Shown here in pieces: positions 34,239-44,330 of a stretch of DNA of 64,000 nucleotides. The notes beneath the pieces are model-generated. The model saw only the letters and a list, made by a program, of their open reading frames with translations. It ran no database searches and was not told where the DNA came from. This stretch comes from Dipteris shenzhenensis (Eukaryota > Polypodiophyta > Polypodiopsida > Gleicheniales), in the NCBI GenBank assembly GCA_047967505.1, contig CM106538.1; one strand, given 5' to 3'. The position numbers were made by a program, and so were the translations under genes. Each line of letters opens with the position of its first letter. The stretch's first letter is position 1.

Positions 34239-36910
34239 ATGCAAAGAAGAAGTAAAAACAATAAAACTAATTCTAGTTAACCAAAGTCAACTTTCTCTGA
34301 CCGTAGTCAATCTCATAAAGAATCCTCATTATTTCTTGGGAGAAATACCAATTGGTGATAATATCAGTATTCAATGTCACCTCTGAGTTCTTGAACACAA
34401 GCTACAAATCTGTAGCTTCCCACAGTGACACCGGGGCACCATCGAACTAGCAGTAGCTAGGAGGGCCCGATGTGCAACCTCGACCTCCATCATCTAGCAC
34501 TGTTCGCTTTGCCTTTTGGGCCCATGAGCCTCCTCGAGTCCACAGCATGCAACTTAAGGAATCATGCCACCTATGTATTGCATTGTCGAACGGCTGTGCG
34601 TGTGCACTTGGCCGATCAGCTATATATATCTTACTATCTTGGAGTTTCAGCCTTGGGACTTAGGGTCTCAAATACCCATGCTTGGCAGTATACAGTGTGC
34701 CATGTGCATCTTCCAGCTACCATAGTGGCATGCTTTTTGCATGCACACACAAGAACTAGGCACCACTCCGAGTCCCGTTAGCACTGATCCATTGCACATG
34801 AGACTAGATAGACTATGCCTTTATTACATCCTAAGGAGCAAATTAACTAATCATATTAAAAAACATTTTAAGCATATATATATGACCAAAGAACCATAAT
34901 GAGATTAAAGAGAAGAACTACAAACAGTTCTTTTAAGTAATTTAAAAATCAAGCTCATTAAAGATATTAAACTAGAGGAACCTAAAATAATGTTGTAACT
35001 AAGAGAGATTAAAAAGTAAGGGAGACAAAATAGGTAACTATAGCAAGTAAAAAATAGGTACCTATCCTCTTGTTTAGTAAAAATTAGAAAGTTAAAAAGG
35101 AGCAACCCTTCATCATCTCTTAATAACATAAATTAAAGAAAATATATAAACATAAAGGAAAAAGTCAAGAAAGTGCATAGAAAGCTCAAGAGAAGAATTC
35201 AGTTGTAGGAGAAGAGACAAGAACTCGATAAAGAGAGCATTGAAGGTTGACCATGCAGTAGTTATCACTAAAAAAAGCAAACAGGGATGGTGATAAGAAC
35301 CGTAGAAGAAGGTAAGAGCATAGTAACCAGCACAAGCAAAGCTGCATACCAACCGGAAAACCAAAGGTGATGACCAGTCAATAGCACAGGGAGTCATGAC
35401 CCAATCGGGAAGGAAAGAGAATATAAGGCGAGCACAACTAAGAAGAGCTGCATAATCGAATCTGACCAAGAAGGCCTAGCCATGAGGAGTGGGTCAAGGA
35501 AGAGAAACTGTAAGATAGGAAGAGTGGCCAAACATGTCGGTGAGTGAGAAGCAAGCCAAAGCTTGTAAGTCAATGCAATTGTCGATCTAGTAGTCATAAG
35601 TGCTTTGCAAACAAGTTGGCCAACCGAACAATAGGAGCTCTTGTTAAAGAAGAGCAAGCAAGGGTGTTTCACGTAAGCTTGGAGCATGACAGATCAAAGT
35701 GAAAGAGTCATGAGACTTAAGAGTACCTGAGATTGCTGAGAGATCGTGAGGAAGCTAGCAACAAGGGATGCTTCATAGAGAAGAGGGGAGTTGTGAGGTA
35801 AAGTCCCAAAATGTCACCGGGTCATGAAAAGTCTTGGATATACGAAAAAAGCACCTGAGTATGATCAACGGAGTTGAAGGTAGATCCTAGAGATAGAGGA
35901 TATATAATTCTACAAGTTGAAGGTAGATCTAAGAGATCGAAGTTCTAAACTGGAACTATGCAACACACATCTTTGGAGAAGTGCCCAAGACTATGTGAGA
36001 AAGTAGGGGGTGAGAGGCTTCACTAAAGCTCTAGTGAGACCAAAAGCCAATGGAGAAGTAAAGTTGCGAACCAGTTGTTGAGTAAGATACATGAGAGAGG
36101 CAACAACATAATGCCATAAGAAAGTAAGGGTTCCAATGCTACAAAAATCTGTCAACTGTCGCTATGAAGTTTGACAGAAAGTCATGATTAAAGAAGCCAA
36201 GGGCTAGAACAAGAGAAGTTAAGTCAACCTTGAGGGGAGTTGGTGAGAAGGAAGTAGAGGTTGTGTACAATGAGTGTAAGAGGGAGCAAAGAGACGAACT
36301 TATAACAAGAGAGGAGACGTTACAAATCAGTGCAGCTCCCAAGCAAGGGCGAGAAGGTGAAAGGGAGAACGTGGGGTGGTGGGTAGGGGGAGGATTGGTT
36401 ACGGGGAGGGGAAGGTAAGGGGAGGGGAATGCTTTGTTAGGGAGAGATAGCAAAAATTTGAAAAAGTTAGGTTAGGGAGAGATCGGTTTTGGTTAGAGAG
36501 AGAAAAGGAATCGATGATATAAAGAATGATAAAATAAAGAATTAAAAAAAGAGGGGGATGGCGGGGCCGGGGGCAGTACTATTATGAAGTGAGAATTCAG
36601 TAACAATTATTAAAAAGTTAGAAATTGTAAATGAATTTTGGGTGACAGGGTCGGGGGGCCAGTACTAGGGACGACATGTGTAAACATCATGAGTGCAAGC
36701 AAGTATGAAACCAGGGTAGTGTATGTGTTTGTGTTTGTAAAAGTATAAGAAAATGTGTGTGTGTGTGTGCGTGTGTGTTTGTGTGTGTGTGGAAATAAAA
36801 AATAATTGAAGACTAGGGGGGTTTGGGGTAACTCTAAAGCATAAAAGATAATATAGACTTTCACTCTTTAATTAAGATTTAGGGGGGACACGTGTGTGAG
36901 TGTGTGCATG

Positions 36911-36954
<44 letters not shown>

Positions 36955-37359
36955 TGTGTGTGTGTTTTATTAAACTTGCTTGCGGTAGCATGGTTTAATA
37001 AGGTTAAGAAAAAATTAAAGTAAGCTAAAAAGATAAGGCAGGGAAAATATTTTACAACACTAACTATTGAGGGGGGGAGAAAATTTACAACACTAACTAT
37101 TGAGGTAGGGAAAATATTTTACAACACTAACTATTGAGGGGGGGAGAAAGTTTTGCCACCATAAAATTAGTGAGTGAATAGGGGGGCAAAAGAGGGTGGG
37201 GGGGTTTGGGGGGTGGAGCAAGTAAATGGGAAAATGAAAGCGTGCGTGTTGATTGGATGGACATCATCTTACACGTTCTCTTAACTAGTGTGTGGGGGGG
37301 TAAGTGAAGGTGAGCAAGTGTGTGCACAGATCATGAGTTCAAGTAAGTAAGAGTAATGG

Positions 37360-37392
<33 letters not shown>

Positions 37393-37397
37393 CGCCC

Positions 37398-37437
<40 letters not shown>

Positions 37438-37440
37438 GAG
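34239..37440. other. Non-coding stretch with microsatellites
   Basis: No gene is supported. Long frames on the minus strand at 35113-35469 and 35394-35687 are hydrophobic and Leu/Ser-rich and match no family I know. Purine-rich sequence dominates 34900-36560. Microsatellites: GT runs at 36754-36790, 36913-36966 and 37361-37384; a GC run at 37384-37398; a GA run at 37398-37434. Three tandem copies of acaacactaactattgagg lie at 37053-37140. Confidence 0.5.
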
Positions 37441-37840
37441 CTCCCTCGACGACGAGCTATGGCTTTTTAAAGGTTCCTGTGCCCTCCCATCTAGGTTCCG
37501 ACTACCCACAGTAAACCTGCGCGAATAAGCTCATCAACTGCCGTCTCCTTGCTGCTTTGATTAAACTAATCCGGCTTAACCGCTCTAGTGTCGCCCCCCT
37601 TTTTTTGTTTCTTCCCCGTCCGACTCTTACTGGTTCCTTTTGCTTGGTTCAAGTCCTGTCTCTGCCCCGAGTGTATAATCCGTCTCAGCTCACTATCTGC
37701 ACTGACTGTGAATATACTATCCCGACTGTATAATCCGTCTCGGCTCACTATCTCCCTTGATTTTATCGCTTTTGATCCAACTGCACTTTTTCAGCGCAGA
37801 CTCTTTTCTATGTACCGACTATCTTCATTTCTACTTCAAC

Positions 37841-39119
37841 ATGGCAAAACCAAATAAGCATTTTGCAAAGAGGGCTTTCTCTCCAAAACCCAAAGACATT
37901 CAAGGGAGACTCTAACCCCCCTAGCCCCTTCGTCTGAAGATGCTTCCTATGTGTTTAACATGCTGAATGAGGAATTTCAGCAAAGTAGAAGAGAAATGGA
38001 TGATGCCTGCTCTGAAACTCAATTACAAAATGAAGTTGCCTTCCCTTGTGCATCCTCTGAAGAAGCTCTCCCAGACTGCAATCATCATCTTTTTCCCTAG
38101 GAAACTCCCTTCGGCAAATGATGTGGGACAGTGGGTTAATTCCCTATTAGGTGGCTGCTATGTGGAAGGAGTTTATTTTGCCTCTCGAGGACTCTATGAA
38201 GTTCATCTCTTGGATGCCTTGAAAAAACAAAAGATGCTTGATTTTTTGGCCGTCAGATGGTGCAGATAGACCAACCCCTCCTATTGTTGTGGAGATTAAG
38301 GGTGTTAATATGGGAAAGAAATATTTCACTTTGAAATGGGGGATTTTTGCTAGAGCTTGTTTCTCTTGTCACAAGTTTGGACACTTAGCTTCTGAGTGCC
38401 CCTCTATCCTTCATCCTCCTCCAGCTGCCATTCCTCAGCCATCTAATAGCTGCTATGTGGAAGGAGTTTATTTTGCCTCTCGAGGATTCTATGAAGTTCA
38501 TCTCTTGGATGCCTTGAAAAAACAAAAGATGCTTGATTTTTTGGCCGTCAGATGGTGCAGATAGACCAACCCCTCCTTATATTGTTGTGGAGATTAAGGG
38601 TGTTAATATGGGAAATAAATATTTCACTTTGAAATGGGGGATTTTTGCTAGAGCTTGTTTCTCTTGTCACAAGTTTGGACACTTAGCTTCTGAGTGCCCC
38701 TCTATCCTTCATCCTCCTCCACAGCTGCCATTCCTCAGCCATCTAATAAAGGAGGTCAGAAGACATATGTGGAAAAGACGGAAGCCAAAGAAAGCCTTCA
38801 GTTCATACAGGGAGTCCCGCCATTTCAGCTCAAAGTAAGGATAAAGGAAAGGGCAAGCAAGTGGAAAATAATTCATCTTCTCATGAGGGATGGCAGCCTG
38901 CCAAGAAGACAATGCCTCTCAAACATAGACCTCTGCAATCTCGTAATTGGGATGCCTGCTCCTTCTCCTGGTCAACCATCTACCTCTTCTGATAGCCCAA
39001 TCTCAAAGGCATGGGTCAATGCAGTCAAGAAGGGTATTCCACTTTGTGAAGAAGATGATCTTGTCAAGGAATCAGATTCTGAGGGTCAGCAAGACCCTGA
39101 GGCAATGGCAGAGGCTTGA
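37841..39119 (+). pseudogene. LINE ORF1: nucleic-acid-binding protein with CCHC knuckle
   Basis: ATG at 37841 begins MAKPNKHFAKRAF. After a frame change near 37912, an acidic stretch follows, then SANDVGQWVNSLLGG and GVYFASRGLYEVHLLDAL, like the DUF4283 domain of plant LINE ORF1. CCHC knuckles with C-x2-C-x4-H-x4-C (CFSCHKFGHLASEC) are at 38358-38399 and 38656-38697. They are duplicates: the segment at about 38147-38444 recurs at about 38445-38743 (period 298). The C-terminal frame to 39119 is polar and Ser/Pro-rich. ORF1 proteins of this type bind LINE RNA for retrotransposition. Broken by stops within each duplicated unit. Confidence 0.6.
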
Positions 39120-39166
39120 TGCCTCCTTTTCTTTCTGAGGTTTATTTATTCCTTGTACATATTTTC

Positions 39167-42100
39167 ATGCGTGATTCTCTTAAATTTGTTTCTTATAATA
39201 TACAGGGCCTTTGCAACCCGAATAAATGGAGGCTTCTTTGGCACTATGTAAATACAACTCATCTAGATGTTGTGTGTTTGCAAGAGCATAATCAACATTC
39301 TTTTGCTGGCCAACATGGGTTTTTTTCATGATATGATATATTCTATGCAAGCTCTGATCAATTCTCTGGGGTGTGCATTTTAGCCAGACATGATTTGCAA
39401 CCCTGTGTAGCATATAATGATCTTTGTGGCAGATGGATGATTATCCAATGCATGATCGATGGACAAAATTTTGAAATTGGTTCCTTGTATGCCTCTCAAA
39501 CTTTAGCTTGTAGAGCTCAAATGTGGGATTCCATAAAGCAATATCCTTGGTCCACTAATGCTATACATTGTGGTGATTTCAATAATTCTCCTCAGTGGAA
39601 GGACAATACTACTCATAAATCTCATATGCTGCCCTCTGAAATTCTCTGAAACTCAATAATGGGAAGATTTGATTACATCACTTCATGTTGTAGATTTATG
39701 GATAGCAACTTACCCTTCGGTTTTGGGCTTTACATATTATCATAATGCTTTTACAGAGTATTGGGCCAGGCTTGACAGATTGTATCTTATTCATGCTCAG
39801 CAATATGATGATTATACATGTCAAATGTGGACGGACTATTCTTAACAATTGTCTGATCACACTCCTCTTTGGCTGAACTTTTCATTTGGTATGCCTCTAG
39901 ATGATATGCAGCTCTCTCCAAACACTTGCATGTCAATCAATTATATCTTTCTCATGAAAAATTCCAGCAAATGAAATGGCTTGCAGGCCATTGTTATCAC
40001 ATGCTTGGGAGGACATTGACTTTTCTTGGAACTCTTTTGTCCATCGCATTCAAAATGTCATTAAGGATTATGGAAGGTGGTACATGGCAGAAACCAGGCA
40101 TTAAATCCGATGGGCAAAATCACAAAAGTAGTCCTTGGTACAAATTAGCCATCAAAGGTCTCTTTCCTCTTCTGAATAGGGTTCATTGTCTTGTGCTTCT
40201 TCCATCATTGATGCCAATGATAAACGCAAGCTTTCCAAATGGCAGACAAGGGCTATAGTTAAGCCTTTGCTAGATAAGGACTGTTCATCAAAATATTTTT
40301 CCTGGAATTTGCATGCACAAAGACAAAGTCAATCTATCATGAGAGTCAGAAAACCAGATGGTACTTGGACCCAGACTTTATCTCAGCTTGAAAAACAATG
40401 TCTGGATGATTTTTAGCTTCTCTTTTCTCAGCCATCGTCTTCTACTCCTCAGGTTCAATTGGCTCGGAGCAAATTTATTGATCTTGTCTCTCCTATTGTT
40501 TCTTTGCAAAAAGCTTCATTGCTGGAAATGTCTTTTTTAGATATTGAATTGGATGATGCTCTCAAGCATTTGGGTAAACATAAATCCCCTGGCTGGGATG
40601 GTTTGACAGTTGAATTTTTTGTTTCCTTTTGGGCTGAATTGAAGGGTCCAATCTTGCAGCTCATTAATGTAGCCTAGCAGCATCAACATCTTCCTTCTGC
40701 TTGGAAGTATGGTTTGGTCAAGCTTGTGCCCAAAAAATTCCTCTGTGAGACTATGGCTGACTGGAGACCCGTCACTTTGATGCTTGTTATATATAAACTC
40801 AGGGATGCCCTCTTAGTGCTTTGCTCTATACTATTGCTTCTCATCCTTTGCTTCTTTATATGGATCATCTGGTTGATACTGGACAGCTTATGGGGCTACA
40901 GATTCCTGGCTCATGGCCTTTTATTGCACAAGCTTATGCAGATGATTATTTCTTCATGCCAAAGAATTGTCCTCTGGAGCTTTGCTTATTGATGGATACC
41001 CTTTCTGATTTTGGTTTGGCCCACTGGTCTAAATATTAATTTTCAGAAATCAAAACTCTTGCCTCTCAAGCTTTGTGACTGGCATGCTCTTCTTTGGCCA
41101 TGTCAGATTGTTCATCCTAAGCACATAGTAAGGCCTTTGGATTATCCAATTGGCTAGAAAATAAGCAATAAGCAACAAATGTCTTGGGTATTCAACAAAA
41201 TTCAGGACAAATTAGAATATTGGAAGATCTCCACTTGGCCTTTGCATGTTCGGTTGTCCAGTCCATTGTTTTGGCTTCTGTCTAGTTTTACTTGCCTTTA
41301 CTGCACTGGTCATCTCGAGATCTCTCTTCTTTTATGTCTGAAGCCATAGAGATTTTTTGGAAAACTAAGCTGCATAAAAAAGCTTTGAGGTTACTCAAAA
41401 TGGACCTGCTTTGCTCTCCAAAGATGCATGGAGGTTTGAATATTCTAAACATCAAATTTCATGTGTTGGCAAGAAAGCTCACTATGCTCAGCACGTTTTT
41501 TCAGCAAGAGCAGCCATGGTCTATTAGGTTGGCAGTTATGTGTGGCCAGATGCGCTCAAATGCTTATGGTCATTAACTCACTGATCCATGGGAAGTAGGC
41601 TTACTATGCTCAGGACGTTTTTTCAGCAAGAGCAGCCACGGTCTATTAGGTTGGCAGTTATGTGTGGCCAGATGCGCTCAAATGCTTATGGGCATTAACT
41701 CACTGATCCATGGGAAGTAGTACTTAGCAAGTTTTAAGGCAAAATACCTGGCTGTCCATTTTCTACTGCCTTGATTCAGGATTGCAAGCATGTGCTCTCT
41801 CGCATCAAATGGTCTCCCCATCCTTCTTCTATAGCTTCATCTCTTCGATTGGAAAGCCTTCATTGGAGTGCTATTTTTTACTCTCCTCTTGCTATACAAC
41901 AACCAATCAGGGCTTACAATCTCATGAAGTTGGGCATTCAGTTCATTGATGATGTGGTGGATATTCATGGGCATATTCTCTCTTTTTCGGCAACTTGTCA
42001 ACAATACAATCTTGGGATGCATCATAGACCCATATGGAAAGTTATTGCAGATCTCTTACTCCCTTTTGTTCCGATTCCACCATCGGCAGTAAGAGACAGG

Positions 42101-43234
42101 CTTCAAGATTGGCATCTTCAGTCTTTAAGTCCGGGCTTATCCTCTCAACCTTTGCATTTACTAACTTCCATATAGGCTTATAGATTGATTTTACCTCCTC
42201 CATGGATTGCTCATCATGCCAATTCTCTGTGGCATCTGAATAAGTCTTTATCCTGGTGGAAAGCAAACTTGAAATTAATTTTTTTTTGCGCAAAAACTAG
42301 TGCTAGTTATATTACTTGAAAGCGAGAGTACAAGAAGGCCTGAAGGCCAGCGGGCTGTAATCACAAAACGGAGTCAGCCCGAGAAGTCAAAAAGCTAAAT
42401 ACAAGCCTCCTAGGGCATAATCATCGGAGAGTGGACAAACAACCACGGTGGAGGGGCGTAATGCCACTGAAGACTCTGAGTGGAGTGCTGGAAGAATAAC
42501 TCCCGGTGGTCCCAGTCGCGAAGGAAACGTCGTCTCTTTTCCTTCCCTGCCCGGGACTCTCCCTGAATCTGATCCCACTGACCCTTGAGCATGTGAATGA
42601 TCGTGCTCCAGATATCTGCGAGGGTCTGGGTGGTAGAAGAAGTCTGAGCTCCTACAGTCTGCGCGCATCTGGAAGTCCAGATATGCCAGCCTGTGATGCT
42701 CCCTATGATCTCCCAAACTGGGTGCCGAGGCGTCGCTCCTGCATCTGTCTCTGTCAAATGCCACGGGAAGCTGTCCATGTATGCCCAAGTGGCCTGCATG
42801 ATGAAAAAGACGGGATCCTGTCTAGAGAACTCATAGGCCAAGTGATGTCCCGGCTCAATGCTGCACCAACAAACGGCTCCCCAAGTGATCGGTCCTAGCT
42901 CGGGTGTAGCCCTAGCTAAGATCCCCATGATTCCCTTCCAAACCGTCTGCGCGTGCGAGCAGCTCCAAAGGCAAACTTGAAATTAATATGGAAGCTGAAA
43001 ATGCCATTAAAGTAGAGACTCTTTTTCTTGAGATGCATTGTTGGTATTTTTCCAATGGGAGTGAAATTGGCTCAAAGAAGGATTGCCTCTCCTCTTTGTC
43101 CAAGATGTCATCATGCTCCTGAGAGTATTCAACACTCATTGTGGTTTTGTTCATATTCCAGAGACCATCTGGACAGGATCACCTATTTTTTATCTCTCAG
43201 ATTTCCGGTGCAGAGGTTCTTGAGGTTTTTCTAG
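39167..43234 (+). pseudogene. LINE ORF2: endonuclease and reverse transcriptase with zf-RVT, broken
   Basis: ATG at 39167. Endonuclease motifs: KFVSYNIQGL, then DVVCLQEHNQ, and after stops HCGDFNNSPQW (about 39570-39605). RT motifs: KSPGWDGLTVEFF (about 40582-40620), DWRPVTL (about 40760), QGCPLSALLYTI (about 40799) and QAYADDYFF with YADD at 40935-40946. The part between DWRPVTL and QGCPLS, which should hold motif A with its catalytic Asp, is missing: an internal deletion near 40800. A 121-base tandem duplication lies at about 41478-41720. After the nested insertion the zf-RVT pattern ASPLCPRCHHAPESIQHSLW is at 43089-43150. The enzyme would nick DNA and copy LINE RNA; this copy cannot. Confidence 0.68.
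42280..42970 (-). mobile_element. Nested 5'-truncated LINE fragment with 17-bp target duplication
   Basis: The direct repeat gcaaacttgaaattaat flanks the segment at 42263-42279 and 42971-42987. The inserted 691 bases have a T-run at the left border, which is the poly(A) tail of a minus-strand retroposon. Minus-strand reading starts LWSCSHAQTVWKGIMG, the sequence that follows zf-RVT at the end of LINE ORF2, and continues as an open frame 42928-42410 (GAVCWCSIEPGHH, IIGSITGWHIWTSRC), then a 3' UTR. It is GC-richer than its host LINE, so it belongs to a different LINE family. It is inserted inside the zf-RVT part of the host element. Confidence 0.85.
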
Positions 43235-43561
43235 ATGTTTGGTAGATTACCAGGTCCTTTGTCCAAGTACTCTCTTCTCTTCCATTGGATCAGATACTGG
43301 GCATTGTGGACCCTCTGGCTTCAGCGAAATCATGCATTTCTGAATTCATCTCTTCAGCACCCTTATGAGTTCTTCTGGGCCTCATTGCGGTAGTCCTTAT
43401 ATGATGCCTTGCATGAGGAGGATTTGGATGTCTCTTGCATTGAGCTTTTCTTGTACTGTTTCTGATGGATAGGGCATTGGCTTTTTTCTGGAGCCCTGCC
43501 CTGTTGTAAAATGGTTGTTTCATAATATAATGTTCTTAGTTTCACGAAAAAAAAAAAAAAA

Positions 43562-44330
43562 GTGTGTGTTAACATTAGAAGAAACATCATTTAGGTCCAT
43601 GCAAGCAATGCTCAAATTCAACATTAATCACAATCTCGGGTTAATCACTGCAGGCCATGCTCAAATTCCACATTAAGCACAATCTCGTAGTCCAATGTTA
43701 CTTACAATGTTAATCTCTAGAAAGCTCAACCTATTTCACCAATAGTAGGAGAGCTGAATGTGTTTTTCTATTGTGTTTGGTGACTTGAAAAAGTGGGATC
43801 CTTATCAAGCTCCCTAGCCTCCAGTGCAATTACCTGATTTTAACACCATCTCTCATGCTAAGGAGTTTCCCTAGCATTGTCTTTTTGGAAGGTACAATAT
43901 ATTATTGATTGATTGGACGTTGGGGGGTGCTGAACTTGTCTTAGTGCAGTTATTTCTCATATGTTCATGTTGTCATTTATCAAATATTTTACATGGTTCA
44001 CTTTAATGATGATCTTGTAGCACAAATTTGATTTCGTACAACGTTCCAAAAGGCAAATGTGCAAATCAAACTCTAGTAAGCACCGCATACAAATAAAAAT
44101 TGGTGAGCTATAGTTTGAAAACCTCAGAACATTTTGAGGTCCACATTCATAGAAATTGCTGATTCATTTCTGAAAGCTTAAGATTCAGAATACTTAATAG
44201 TTGTTTTATGCCACACGGAAAGGCAACTTGCTATAACATAAACCATGATTTGACTCAATTTCATCCTCCTCTGAATACACCTCACCATTCTATCCATCAT
44301 TCGAGCAAAAAACTTTTCAAATAGGAGCTA
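43562..44330. other. No recognisable gene
   Basis: Starts with two copies of the words catgctcaaattc...acattaa...cacaatctcg (43603-43690). The rest is unremarkable AT-rich sequence between the LINE poly(A) and the decayed end of the PPR pseudogene. Confidence 0.4.

Larger units (their letters stand above)
37440..43561 (+). mobile_element. LINE retrotransposon (L1-like plant type), nearly full length, decayed
   Basis: The element has a 5' leader with two copies of gtataatccgtct (37671 and 37728), ORF1 with a zinc knuckle, ORF2 with endonuclease, RT and zf-RVT regions, and a poly(A) run at 43548-43560. It starts at or just after a GA/GT microsatellite. The sequence after the poly(A), gtgtgtgttaac, could be a target duplication against the GT run near 37361-37384, but this cannot be proved in simple repeats. 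It contains a nested LINE fragment at 42280-42970 and three internal duplications or deletions described separately. Confidence 0.7.

Noticed and set aside
35113-35687. Minus-strand hydrophobic frames as a membrane protein
   Set aside because: No start context, no neighbouring exons and no family match; the reverse complement of purine-rich DNA gives such Leu/Ser/Phe frames by composition.
42506-42898. Plus-strand frame inside the nested LINE
   Set aside because: It is the antisense of the LINE ORF2 end, whose orientation is fixed by the poly(A) side and target duplication.
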